A DNA stretch of 38,966 bases, from assembly GCA_011046365.1 (NCBI GenBank), contig DSAS01000067.1:1-38966 (forward strand), in the 5' to 3' direction. Below, piece by piece: positions 19,640 through 27,331 of this stretch. The notes beneath the pieces were generated by a model, which was given only the letters and a program-made list of their open reading frames with translations, was not told the DNA's origin and did no database searches. The translations under genes and the position numbers were made by a program. How positions within the stretch are numbered: the stretch's first letter is position 1; each line of letters starts with the position of its first letter. This DNA comes from Fidelibacterota bacterium. GTDB taxonomy: Bacteria; Fidelibacterota; UBA2242.

Positions 19640-20011
19640 ATGGAAAAAAACAGAATCCTGATTGTTGATGATGAACCCAACGTCTGCGAATTTTTATCCG
19701 AATATCTGGGATATCGCGGTTTTGAAACCCGGATCAGTCATTCTGGCAGCGATGCATTACAATGTTTGCAAAAAGATAATTTCGATGCCATTCTGCTGGA
19801 CCTGATCATGCCGGGCATGAACGGTCTGGAAGTGCTCGAGAGAATCCGGCAGATGAACATCACGATTCCGGTCATTATCGTGACCGGTGTGAAGGATAAA
19901 AAGATCGCCGACGATGCCATTAAACTCGGGGCAGTTGATTTTATCCCGAAACCGATTGATCTCGATCGTCTGGAACAGAGCCTGATCGTAAATATAAAAA
20001 ATCTTCATTAA
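19640..20011 (+). CDS. Stand-alone response-regulator receiver (CheY-like)
   Basis: This 123-aa protein is a single REC domain with no output domain. The acidic pair D10/D11 in 'ILIVDDEPNV', the phospho-acceptor D54 in 'ILLDLIMPGMNG', T82 in 'VIIVTG' and K104 in 'DFIPKPID' form the complete phosphorylation site, so it should be functional. No histidine kinase is in this cluster, so the kinase must be elsewhere; the hybrid kinase at 32.6 kb is one local possibility, but nothing ties them together. The next gene starts 18 bp later. Single REC proteins act by protein contact, so the PhnD-like/PAS protein next door is a natural candidate partner. That is inference from position. Confidence 0.93.
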   Translation: MEKNRILIVDDEPNVCEFLSEYLGYRGFETRISHSGSDALQCLQKDNFDAILLDLIMPGMNGLEVLERIRQMNITIPVIIVTGVKDKKIADDAIKLGAVDFIPKPIDLDRLEQSLIVNIKNLH

Positions 20012-20016
20012 CATTT

Positions 20017-20029
20017 AAGGAAAGATATT
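20017..20029 (+). promoter_or_regulatory. Ribosome-binding site that fixes the TTG start at 20030
   Basis: AAGGAAAG (20017-20024) lies 5 bases before TTG 20030. This supports TTG initiation and makes it unlikely that a signal peptide was missed upstream, since the previous gene ends at 20011. Confidence 0.65.
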
Positions 20030-21277
20030 TTGGAAAACTTGAAGTGGTTAATTCCCGGACAAAAAATATCGAAAGATACCGTTAAATTTCTCGAAGAAAT
20101 CGGGAAAATCATCGAACAATCCCAAGGCGTCAATGTGGAATACGAGCGGTTGAAGAACGATAAGCCGGTAATCGCCCAGATTGCCAAACGCACCGATGTT
20201 ATTTCCCTGGTCAGCAATTATGAGGCGATGTATCTGGAATCTTTTTATGAATTTGTACCGCTCTTCAAACTGGCACCCAGTGATATGAAGGGGTACGTGG
20301 TGGTTCATAAAAATTCCCGCGCCCAGAAACTGAGCGATTTACAACGTCAGTCGGTGATTCTGCTCAACTGCACTGATACCCTCTTCGTAAATCCCGTAAT
20401 TCTGTATCTCCTGAGAAAATGCAACGTGACCAGGCTGGACCAAACCCGCACCTTTGCCGCAAAACTGGAACCGCTGCATCTCTACCAGATTATTGATAAA
20501 AGGGTGGATGTCGCTGTCACTACCGGTTTTGAATACCAGCTTATTCCGGAAAAAGAGCGTAAAAATCTGAAAATTCTCGGCGAATTTCCCATCATGCCGG
20601 AATATGTGGTCATCCTGGGAGCCGATTTCAAGCAGAAAAAGATTGTCCAGCTCAAGAACGTACTGGATCGCTGGCGCTCCAGGTATGCCGACCGTTATAA
20701 GGCATTGGGCATGGAGCTGTTTTCCTATGAGGGTGAGAATCACTCCCTGCTGCTGGAAGCCATTGAAGGGCTTGGTTACACGCTCAACAAGTACGTTGAA
20801 GAATATAATGACCTGCTGGTCGGTAGCATTTCCATCAACCAGAAAAAAGAGCTTCAGGAGATGGAGGAAAAATATGCCCGGCTGAAGACTTTCAACGAAA
20901 AGTTGGTAAAGATGTATCAGGATGTGCGGGACAGCCGGGACCGCCTGACAAAAGAGATCGAATCGGCGACCGACAATACCATCCTGTTTCTGAAAGACGG
21001 TACGATTCTGGGCGCCTCCCGGTCTTTTTGTACACTGCTTAAATACGGTCGTCAGGATGTGATCGGACAGGAGATTACCCGCTTTGTTCAACCAAATTTA
21101 AATACACCGTTTAGTAAATTAATTCAGCAGATTGATGTCGGTCTGGTACGCTCATTTGTGGTAAAACTAAAAAAATCGGACCAGACTGAGGTTCAGGTTA
21201 AAATGGATTTCAGCATTATTGAGTTAATGGACTCAAAAATCATATTGGGGATAATATCCAATTCGGGAAAAAATTAA
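20030..21277 (+). CDS. Leaderless PhnD-like binding domain with coiled coil and PAS domain
   Basis: This 415-aa protein appears to combine three parts. Residues ~1-240 look like the PhnD/SsuA-type periplasmic binding fold ('KGYVVVHKNSRAQKLSDL', 'VILLNCTDTLFVNPVILYLL', 'RVDVAVTTGFEYQLI', 'FPIMPEYVVILGADF'). A charged coiled coil follows at ~270-310 ('KKELQEMEEKYARLKTFNEKL'). A C-terminal PAS-like domain occupies ~310-413 ('DNTILFLKDGTILGASRSF', 'DVIGQEITRFVQP'). There is no signal peptide or membrane helix, so the binding domain should sit in the cytoplasm, unlike ordinary members. It has no kinase, cyclase or DNA-binding output. The start is TTG with a strong ribosome-binding site. Placed between a receiver gene and a FecR-barrel gene, it may be a sensory adaptor. 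Domain calls are by eye. Confidence 0.75.
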   Translation: MENLKWLIPGQKISKDTVKFLEEIGKIIEQSQGVNVEYERLKNDKPVIAQIAKRTDVISLVSNYEAMYLESFYEFVPLFKLAPSDMKGYVVVHKNSRAQKLSDLQRQSVILLNCTDTLFVNPVILYLLRKCNVTRLDQTRTFAAKLEPLHLYQIIDKRVDVAVTTGFEYQLIPEKERKNLKILGEFPIMPEYVVILGADFKQKKIVQLKNVLDRWRSRYADRYKALGMELFSYEGENHSLLLEAIEGLGYTLNKYVEEYNDLLVGSISINQKKELQEMEEKYARLKTFNEKLVKMYQDVRDSRDRLTKEIESATDNTILFLKDGTILGASRSFCTLLKYGRQDVIGQEITRFVQPNLNTPFSKLIQQIDVGLVRSFVVKLKKSDQTEVQVKMDFSIIELMDSKIILGIISNSGKN

Positions 21278-21293
21278 ACACAAGAGGTGAGAT

Positions 21294-23465
21294 ATGAAAA
21301 GGTTGGCGAAATTGGTTTTAATTGCTGTCGTGGTAAATATGATCGCCGCGGGGCAAAACTATTTTGCGACTGTTTTAAAATCAAGTGGTACCGTATTGGT
21401 ACGACCCAGCGGCGAAACCGAATTCAACGTTGATGCCGAAATGGGGATGGGATTGCATGTGGGCGATGCCATCCTGACTGGAGAAGATGGCTTTATCGCC
21501 GTAATTTTTACAAAAGATAAGAGCCTGGTGAAAATCCGTAAAGATTCTGAAGTCACGATCCGGGAAGAGTATTCCGTCAGAACGGTGAAAATCAATCAGG
21601 GTCGGGTACTCGCCAGCGTAACTCCCGGTGTTAAAGGCGCTTTCCGGGTTGAAACCCCCACATCGGTGGCTTCCGTTAAAGGTACCAAATTCTGGACGGT
21701 CACAAACAGTCAATATGGCGATCGCTTTTACGGAGTCGAAGGGAATGTCAATGTGATGAATCTGGTTACCGGCGTCGAAACCAATCTGGCGCCCGGACAG
21801 ATGGTCATTTCCACGCCGCAGGGGCAAATCGTCAACATGCCGGTTGATGAATCCGAAATACCGGTTGATCCCGATGATGCACCGACTCCCGAGCCGGAAC
21901 CGCAGGTTCAGCCGGAAGAGGAGCAGGTCTATCAGCCGCAACCGCAAACGACCCAACCGGGAGCTGCTGAAGCAGCCGCTGCTCCCTCGGAAATGCCCGC
22001 CACTGAGGCTGCTGAACCGCTGGAAAAGAGCGGCGGTAAACCTTTCGGAATGGGGCTCGGTCTGGGATCCGTTACGATTGATAATAAAATCTACAATCAG
22101 ATTGCGCTGCGCCCGGAATTCCGATTCGGTAAACTGGCGATCGCTCTCGATGTTGCCATTTATATGGATGAACAGGGTAAGATCCGCGAAGAAGAATGGG
22201 ATGAAATCTCCGATTACATTGACAAATTTTACTATATTCGTTGGGCACAACCGGGCGATCCCTTCTTTGCTAAACTCGGTGCTATGGACAATACAACCCT
22301 GGGTTACGGAATCCTGATGAACGGCTATTCCAATACTACTGAATATCCACAGGTCCGCAAAGTAGGAATTCACACCGGTATGCAGATGGAAAAACTGGGC
22401 TGGGAAGCCTTCGTCGCCAACGCCAAGGAGATCACCGGACCGGGCTTGCTCGCTACCCGGGTCACCTATAAGCCGTTGAAAAAGCTGCCTCTGCGAGTCG
22501 GCGGTACCGTCGTAGCCGACGTGTATCCCTATAAAGGCTTACCCGATTCCGATGAAGACGAAGTCGCCGATGCCCTGGATATGTACCCCGGCAAAGATGA
22601 TAATGTTGTGATTGATAGTTTAAGAAATAATTTTAGTGTCCAGCAGCGGAAATACCTCAGGTCTATCGGTTATGATATGCCCAGTGAAACAATTATTGAT
22701 CAAGGCATCACCAGACTGTCGGATTATGACCGCATCATGAGCGGGGCGCTGGCGGTGGATGTGGGCATGCCGGTGCTGAACATGAAGTTCTTGAAACTGG
22801 ATGTCTACGGTCAGGCAGCCTCCTTTATTCCGCGGGAAGACTCAGCCTACGTCTTTAATCCCAGCAGTGGAGAATACGAAGGCGAGGCGTTTACGCCCGG
22901 TTTTGGTTTTGCCGTTCCGGGTGTCCACGCAAATCTGTTTCGAATTGCCAATTTGACCCTGGAATACCGCTATGCCGGTAAGAATTTCCTGTTCGGATTC
23001 TGGGACCGGGTTTACGATTATGAGCGTGTCCAGATTCGCGATAATGAAATTTATACCAAACAGCAGATGAAATTGCAGCAGGACCAGATGCAAGGTATCT
23101 TCGGTGCTTTTGATGTAAATATTTTGAACTACATAATTCTTGGTAGTTATTATCAGCACATGTTTTCAGCAGGGACTGAGATTAAGAGCTTCATGGCAAC
23201 AGCTTCATTACCGAAGGGAAAAATCCCCAAACTCGCCGATGCAACCGCCTTTTATCAGCGCAACAACGATGAAAATCCGTTCTTGTTCAAAAAACCTTCG
23301 GAAAATACCATCCTCGGTTACAAGGTCGGTTTCGAGCTGGGTGGCGGTGCGGTGATCTATTATGTTTTTCAGAAAACCTACCGCGATTTTGACGGCAGCG
23401 GGTCCATTAATCCCAAGACCGAATCGGTCTCAATCACGACGATCGAAACCGGATTCAGTTTTTAG
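21294..23465 (+). CDS. FecR-domain protein fused to a putative outer-membrane beta-barrel
   Basis: This 723-aa exported protein has a signal peptide (residues 1-~20), then a FecR domain (~30-165) seen in 'VGDAILTGEDGFIAVIF', 'LVKIRKDSEVTIREEY' and 'FRVETPTSVASVKGTKFWT'. A Pro/Glu/Gln/Ala-rich linker (~180-245) follows. The remaining ~470 residues have the strand pattern of a porin-like barrel, ending 'ITTIETGFSF' with a terminal Phe. At ~418-440 there is an acidic 'DSDEDEVADALDMYPGKDD' stretch resembling a calcium-binding thrombospondin type-3 repeat, probably in a loop. GAGGTGAG lies just before the ATG. FecR proteins usually sense or regulate at the inner membrane, so a FecR domain carried by an outer-membrane barrel is unusual; here it may bind peptidoglycan or relay surface signals (inference). 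Confidence 0.82.
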   Translation: MKRLAKLVLIAVVVNMIAAGQNYFATVLKSSGTVLVRPSGETEFNVDAEMGMGLHVGDAILTGEDGFIAVIFTKDKSLVKIRKDSEVTIREEYSVRTVKINQGRVLASVTPGVKGAFRVETPTSVASVKGTKFWTVTNSQYGDRFYGVEGNVNVMNLVTGVETNLAPGQMVISTPQGQIVNMPVDESEIPVDPDDAPTPEPEPQVQPEEEQVYQPQPQTTQPGAAEAAAAPSEMPATEAAEPLEKSGGKPFGMGLGLGSVTIDNKIYNQIALRPEFRFGKLAIALDVAIYMDEQGKIREEEWDEISDYIDKFYYIRWAQPGDPFFAKLGAMDNTTLGYGILMNGYSNTTEYPQVRKVGIHTGMQMEKLGWEAFVANAKEITGPGLLATRVTYKPLKKLPLRVGGTVVADVYPYKGLPDSDEDEVADALDMYPGKDDNVVIDSLRNNFSVQQRKYLRSIGYDMPSETIIDQGITRLSDYDRIMSGALAVDVGMPVLNMKFLKLDVYGQAASFIPREDSAYVFNPSSGEYEGEAFTPGFGFAVPGVHANLFRIANLTLEYRYAGKNFLFGFWDRVYDYERVQIRDNEIYTKQQMKLQQDQMQGIFGAFDVNILNYIILGSYYQHMFSAGTEIKSFMATASLPKGKIPKLADATAFYQRNNDENPFLFKKPSENTILGYKVGFELGGGAVIYYVFQKTYRDFDGSGSINPKTESVSITTIETGFSF

Positions 23466-23503
23466 ATTATGACCGCTAAAATTATTAAAAGATCAGAATA
23501 AAC

Positions 23504-23535
23504 GGAAAAGCCCCGCATCACTGGTGGGGCTTTCC
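23504..23535. terminator. Strong GC hairpin after the FecR-barrel gene
   Basis: AAAGCCCCGC (23507-23516) and GTGGGGCTTT (23524-23533) form a 10-bp stem including one G-U pair, with a 7-base loop ATCACTG. It lies 38 bases after the FecR-barrel stop. It has no T tract on the + strand and ends 8 bases before the next ATG (23542), so it could be an attenuating or processing hairpin instead of a full terminator. Confidence 0.5.
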
Positions 23536-23541
23536 AGAAAA

Positions 23542-24390
23542 ATGACCAAAGCGCAGACATTTATTTTCGTAATTATATTAATGTTTGCCTCGCTAAAAGC
23601 AGGTGAGGTGCTGGTACTGCACGAAGCGGTGGGTACTGAAATTGACATTATCGAAAAGATTCATTACCGTCTGTTTCCCGATATTCACAACTTCATCAGC
23701 GCACAATTTTACCTGCTGCCGAATGACAGTGTGATTGCCTGGATTCAATCCTGGAATGCCGAAAGTCCGGTTTATTACGAAAAGCGCTACAGTCATTACG
23801 AATTTCATCTGCTGGGTCAGGAAATCGGTGACCAGCCGCCGCCTGACCGTGCCAAGATTGAATTCCTGCAGCGCAAATACCAGCCGCTGTTTGCCGAAGA
23901 GCATCTGCGACAGTTACCGGCAGACTCCTACTGCCTGATTATTACGAAAGAGAAAACCGAATACCAGGGGGTGTTCCAGAAACTGAACGGGCAAAATATT
24001 CGCATTCTCGACAATGACCGGCTTTTTGACATTCCGATTCAATCAATCAACACACTGAAATACTGGGACGCCGGTCAGGAGATTGAGATTCTTAAATGGA
24101 TCACTATGGCGGGTTTTGCCGTCACCGGATTGGTGGGAGGACAGCTGGTCGTTGCCTTTCTCAACATCCCGGCTCACCAGACCGGTCTTTACCTCTTTTC
24201 CGGTACTGTAACCGGAATTGTCACCGGCTATCGGGCGGTTCCCTTTATGGTGGAGAAACTCCGACCGAAGACCGTCATTGAGTTCCGCAAGAATAAGATA
24301 AAAAGGCTTGCCTCTATCGGACGTATAACCTATACTTTTAAAAAATTGAAAGGGAAGATATGCCGGACCCGCGCAGCAGAACAAGACTAA
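23542..24390 (+). CDS. Exported, membrane-anchored protein of unknown function
   Basis: This 282-aa protein is not recognised. It has an N-terminal signal-like helix ('TFIFVIILMFASLKAGEVLV'), a ~160-residue presumably periplasmic region, and two adjacent hydrophobic segments at about 184-235 ('WITMAGFAVTGLVGGQLVV', 'GLYLFSGTVTGIVTGYRAV'). It ends in a basic tail rich in Lys/Arg. ATG 23542 gives the best signal peptide, but an in-frame GTG at 23524, inside the hairpin, is possible. The segment 'EYQGVFQKLNGQNIRILDNDRLFDIPIQSINTL' resembles a small SH3/LSm-like barrel in style, which I cannot confirm. Its 3' end overlaps the next gene by 31 bp. Position suggests it belongs with the FecR-barrel cluster. 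Confidence 0.7.
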   Translation: MTKAQTFIFVIILMFASLKAGEVLVLHEAVGTEIDIIEKIHYRLFPDIHNFISAQFYLLPNDSVIAWIQSWNAESPVYYEKRYSHYEFHLLGQEIGDQPPPDRAKIEFLQRKYQPLFAEEHLRQLPADSYCLIITKEKTEYQGVFQKLNGQNIRILDNDRLFDIPIQSINTLKYWDAGQEIEILKWITMAGFAVTGLVGGQLVVAFLNIPAHQTGLYLFSGTVTGIVTGYRAVPFMVEKLRPKTVIEFRKNKIKRLASIGRITYTFKKLKGKICRTRAAEQD

Positions 24391-24881
24391 GCCGCAGAAT
24401 GGAAAAAGATGCGGATGCCCAATCGGATGAACGCAGCCAGGAGATTGATTTCAGTGAGGCTGATAAGCGCCGCGACTATCTGAAACAGCGGCTGGATGAC
24501 ATTCTGAACAATATCGGACAGAGTTACGGTAAACGCATGGCAGACGAACTGATGAAGCGGCTTCAGAAGACAGTCCTGGACTTCAATACCGAAATTATTG
24601 CCATGTTGGAAAAGCTGGAAGCACTTGAAGAGCAGCGTCAAAAAGCCGCCGCAGCCGAAAAAGAGCCGGCGCAAAAAGCGACGGAATCCGGCGAAGAGGC
24701 AGTTGCCGAGGGTGAGACTGCTATTCCGGAAGACGAATTTGCCAATATGAGCGAATTTGAAAGACGTATCGAAATGCTGGAACGCCAGAAAAAACAAAAG
24801 GATGCTGAAGCCAAAAAAGCCGGCGCAGAGGCTGAAGAAAAACCCCGGAAAAAAGGTCTCTTTCGCAGGAAAAATAAATAA
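24360..24881 (+). CDS. Highly charged coiled-coil protein, unknown
   Basis: This 173-aa soluble protein has no family I recognise. It consists of a charged N-terminus, a helical region 'RRDYLKQRLDDILNNIGQSY' (~38-57), a heptad-like stretch 'VLDFNTEIIAMLEKLEALEE' (~75-97), an Ala/Glu-rich linker, a second helical stretch near 125-150, and a very basic tail 'PRKKGLFRRKNK'. No signal peptide or membrane segment is visible. AAGGGAAG immediately upstream supports ATG 24360, which overlaps the previous gene by 31 bp; ATG 24399 is an alternative. The overlap suggests translational coupling with the membrane protein. The basic tail could bind nucleic acid or membrane (speculative). Confidence 0.75.
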   Translation: MPDPRSRTRLSRRMEKDADAQSDERSQEIDFSEADKRRDYLKQRLDDILNNIGQSYGKRMADELMKRLQKTVLDFNTEIIAMLEKLEALEEQRQKAAAAEKEPAQKATESGEEAVAEGETAIPEDEFANMSEFERRIEMLERQKKQKDAEAKKAGAEAEEKPRKKGLFRRKNK

Positions 24882-24936
24882 ATTAGTTTTTTGAAACCAG
24901 CCCGGATTTTAATAAGTTTAACCCTGATTTTTGAAT

Positions 24937-25009
24937 GGGGCTGTAGCTCAGCTGGGAGAGCGCAGCGTTCGCAATGCTGAGGTCGTGGGTTCGATCCCCA
25001 TCAGCTCCA
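24937..25009 (+). tRNA. tRNA-Ala, anticodon CGC
   Basis: The cloverleaf folds completely: acceptor GGGGCTG (24937-24943) with CAGCTCC (25002-25008), D arm GCTC...GAGC, anticodon stem CAGCG/TGCTG with loop TTCGCAA, and T arm GTGGG-TTCGATC-CCCAT. The third acceptor pair is G3-U70, the identity element for alanyl-tRNA synthetase. Anticodon CGC reads GCG. The 3' CCA is not encoded (the discriminator A is followed by CTG), so it must be added by the nucleotidyltransferase. alaS is encoded in this same window. Confidence 0.97.
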
Positions 25010-25019
25010 CTGATCTTTG

Positions 25020-25275
25020 ATGAGACACCCTATGGCTATGCTACACGGGGAGCCAGCGGTGCCCTGTAACCTGCAAACCGCTATAGCAGGGTGGATGCCA
25101 GGCAGCGGGTCATGTTTTTGGTTGTCCGGCTATGATGTGCAGCGATGACACTTTCCATTTTGCGCAATAAAAGGTTGGTAAACCCCGTCAGGCCCGGAAG
25201 GGAGCAGCGGTAGCCGGTTCTTTTATGTGCCGCAAAATACCCGAAAGCGAGCCGGCAGTCATAGTGGGGTGATTA
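25020..25275 (+). ncRNA. ffs: Large bacterial signal recognition particle RNA (with Alu domain)
   Basis: The domain IV tip that binds Ffh and FtsY is unmistakable at 25187-25208: GTCAGG, a CCCGGAAGGG stem with GGAA tetraloop, then AGCAGC. Upstream, 25045-25100 matches the B. subtilis scRNA Alu-domain pattern (ACGGGGAG..AGCGGTGCCCTGTA.CCTGCAA.CCGCT.TAGCAGGG). The TGTGCCGCA segment that follows domain IV in B. subtilis is also present (25227-25235). The ends pair: CACCC-TATG at 25026-25034 with CATA...GGGTG at 25260-25271, giving ~250 nt. This is the large form, not the ~110-nt 4.5S form of E. coli. It sits directly before dnaX-ybaB-recR as in B. subtilis. Ends are approximate. Confidence 0.93.
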
Positions 25276-25313
25276 AAAACCGATTCAATGCCTGGTGCAT
25301 AGCCAGTTTTACT

Positions 25314-26981
25314 ATGAGTTATCAAGCAATATCCCGCAAATATCGTCCCCAAAAATTTGATGAAGTCATCGGACAGTCGCATATCTGTGCGACGCTGAAA
25401 AACGCAATCCAATCGAATCGAATTTCCCACGCCTACCTGTTTACCGGCTCACGCGGTATTGGCAAGACCTCCACCGCCCGGATTTTAGCGAAAAGTCTGA
25501 ACTGCCTGAATCCGCAGGGTTTTGACCCGTGTAATGACTGCCAGAACTGCAAGGAGATTACCGGCGGACGCAGTATGGATGTGCTGGAAATTGACGGTGC
25601 CTCAAACCGCGGCATTGATCAAATCCGGGATTTACGGGAAAATGTCAAATATCCGCCCTCCAACTCCAAATACCGGATTTTTATTATTGATGAAGTCCAC
25701 ATGCTGACCAAGGAGGCATTTAACGCCCTGCTGAAGACCCTGGAAGAGCCGCCCAGTCATGTAATTTTTATCTTTGCCACTACCGAACCGCTGAAAATTC
25801 CGCCCACAATTATCTCCCGGTGCCAGCGCTACGATTTTCACAGAATTCCGATTCGGGAAATTGTCGCACACCTGAAAAATATTGCCGCCAGGGAGCAGGT
25901 TGAAATCTCAGCGGAAATTCTGACCCTGTTAGCCAAAAAAGCCGAAGGCGGAATGCGGGACGCCGAGAGCCTTCTCGATCAGCTGATTGCCTTTTCCGGA
26001 CAAAAGGTCTCGACCGAAGAGGCTAAAAAGGTTCTCAGTCTGATTGACTATGAATACTATATCAAGATCGGCAATAAGATTTTAGAAAATGATTCGGAAG
26101 CGCTTTTACGGATCGCCGGTAGCGTGATTGACGAAGGAATCAATCTAACCGAATTTTTTTCCGGTTTTTCGGAACATTTCCGCAATCTCTTGATAGCCAG
26201 GTCAACCGGCTCGCTGGAAATGCTGGATATGCCGGAAGATATGAAAAAACGCTACGTGGAGGAGAGTCACAAATGGGAAACCGGTGATTTACTGCGCCTG
26301 ATTAAAATGATTACCGAAGCCGAACTCGGTCTCAAGACCTCGATTAATCATCGGCTGCATATTGAATTTGCCCTGCTCCGCATGAGCGCAATGCCGCAAA
26401 CGGTTACCGTGGCTGATATTCTGAAATCACTGAATAATCCGTCCTACCTTTCGAAGACGACTCAGGTTCGCGAAACGATTGATCTGTTTAATCTCCCATC
26501 CAAAGAAACCGGTTCCGTTCCATCAGAGCCAAAGATTGAACCTGCGGCAAAATCGAAATCCCGCGACATTGACTCAGACCGGGAACCAATCGAGCACAAG
26601 CAGAAGACACAGCCGCCGGTTGATGCTGAGATTCCTAATATCGAAATCGAACAGGTAAAAAAACTCTGGACAACAATCATCGAAAAAGTTGCCGCTACCA
26701 ATCCTTCGGTGGCGTCGTTTTTAAGTATGGGACAGCCGGAGACTATCGAGGGAAAAAAATTAACGATTATGTTTCGGAACGGAGCATCGTTTCATTTGAA
26801 GAGTATCCAGTCGAAAGCTGAGCTGATCGAAGCTTGCATCGCCAATCTTTGCGGTCATTCCCTGAAAATCAAATGCGTAGAGAAACAGGCGGAACCCTCT
26901 GATACCGAAACCGAAAATTCAGTCAACGCCATCACGCAGAAGGTCATTGATATTTTTGGTGGTGAAATAATTCCAACATAA
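25314..26981 (+). CDS. dnaX: DNA polymerase III subunit gamma/tau
   Basis: This 555-aa AAA+ clamp-loader subunit has 'MSYQAISRKYRPQKFDEVIGQ' at the N-terminus, Walker A 'GSRGIGKTS' near residue 45, a four-cysteine zinc module ('CLNPQGFDPCNDCQNC', ~63-78), 'GASNRGIDQIRDLR', Walker B 'IIDEVHML', and sensor 'FATTEPLKIPPTIISRCQR'. A domain III follows, then a variable C-terminal tau-like region from ~395. The start is set at ATG 25314 because the family begins 'MSYQ'; a longer in-frame start at 25227 would run through the SRP RNA. No clear ribosome-binding site is seen. Two A7 runs (26657-26663 and 26753-26759) lie late in the gene. ybaB follows 11 bp later, then recR. Confidence 0.96.
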   Translation: MSYQAISRKYRPQKFDEVIGQSHICATLKNAIQSNRISHAYLFTGSRGIGKTSTARILAKSLNCLNPQGFDPCNDCQNCKEITGGRSMDVLEIDGASNRGIDQIRDLRENVKYPPSNSKYRIFIIDEVHMLTKEAFNALLKTLEEPPSHVIFIFATTEPLKIPPTIISRCQRYDFHRIPIREIVAHLKNIAAREQVEISAEILTLLAKKAEGGMRDAESLLDQLIAFSGQKVSTEEAKKVLSLIDYEYYIKIGNKILENDSEALLRIAGSVIDEGINLTEFFSGFSEHFRNLLIARSTGSLEMLDMPEDMKKRYVEESHKWETGDLLRLIKMITEAELGLKTSINHRLHIEFALLRMSAMPQTVTVADILKSLNNPSYLSKTTQVRETIDLFNLPSKETGSVPSEPKIEPAAKSKSRDIDSDREPIEHKQKTQPPVDAEIPNIEIEQVKKLWTTIIEKVAATNPSVASFLSMGQPETIEGKKLTIMFRNGASFHLKSIQSKAELIEACIANLCGHSLKIKCVEKQAEPSDTETENSVNAITQKVIDIFGGEIIPT

Positions 26982-26992
26982 GGAGCATTCCA

Positions 26993-27331
26993 ATGATACC
27001 CAAAGGCGGTTTGAATAACATGATGAAACAGTTTTCCAAAATGCAACAGCAGATGGAAAAGATACAGGACGAACTGGCGGATCTGACGGTAGAAGGGAGC
27101 GCCGGCGGGGGCATGGTCAAAGTCGTTGCCAACGGCAGACAGGAAGTTCTCTCAGTAAAAATTGATCCGGAAGTGATTTCCGATGATCTCGAGATGGTTG
27201 AAGAAATGGTGGTAGCCGCCACAAACCAGGCACTTACAAAATCTCAGGAACTTTCTCAGGAAAAAATGTCCGGACTGACAAGCGGTCTGCTTCCGAATCT
27301 GCCCGGAGGCTTAAAAATTCCCGGGCTATGA
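26993..27331 (+). CDS. ybaB: YbaB/EbfC nucleoid-associated protein
   Basis: This 112-aa small DNA-binding protein has the expected Met-rich coiled N-terminus ('MMKQFSKMQQQMEKIQDEL') and the core 'VEGSAGGGMVKVVANGRQEVLSVKIDPEVI' pattern. The C-terminal tail 'MSGLTSGLLPNLPGGLKIPGL' resembles family members. It lies between dnaX and recR, its standard position across many phyla, and overlaps recR by 4 bp (ATGA at 27328-27331). AAGGAGC at 26981-26987 is a good ribosome-binding site. Homologues form dimers that bind DNA as tweezers. Confidence 0.95.
   Translation: MIPKGGLNNMMKQFSKMQQQMEKIQDELADLTVEGSAGGGMVKVVANGRQEVLSVKIDPEVISDDLEMVEEMVVAATNQALTKSQELSQEKMSGLTSGLLPNLPGGLKIPGL

Noticed and set aside
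21381-22373. Long minus-strand frame (330 codons) opposite the FecR-barrel gene
   Set aside because: It is a shadow of the + strand gene, which has a signal peptide, FecR motifs and a barrel terminus; the minus translation shows no domain.
24888-24920. TTGAAA / TAAGTT promoter ahead of the tRNA-Ala
   Set aside because: The -35-like TTGAAA is fair, but the -10-like hexamer matches poorly, so I do not call it as a promoter.
25227-25313. Upstream extension of dnaX
   Set aside because: This segment is the 3' part of the SRP RNA; the family N-terminus 'MSYQ' begins at 25314.
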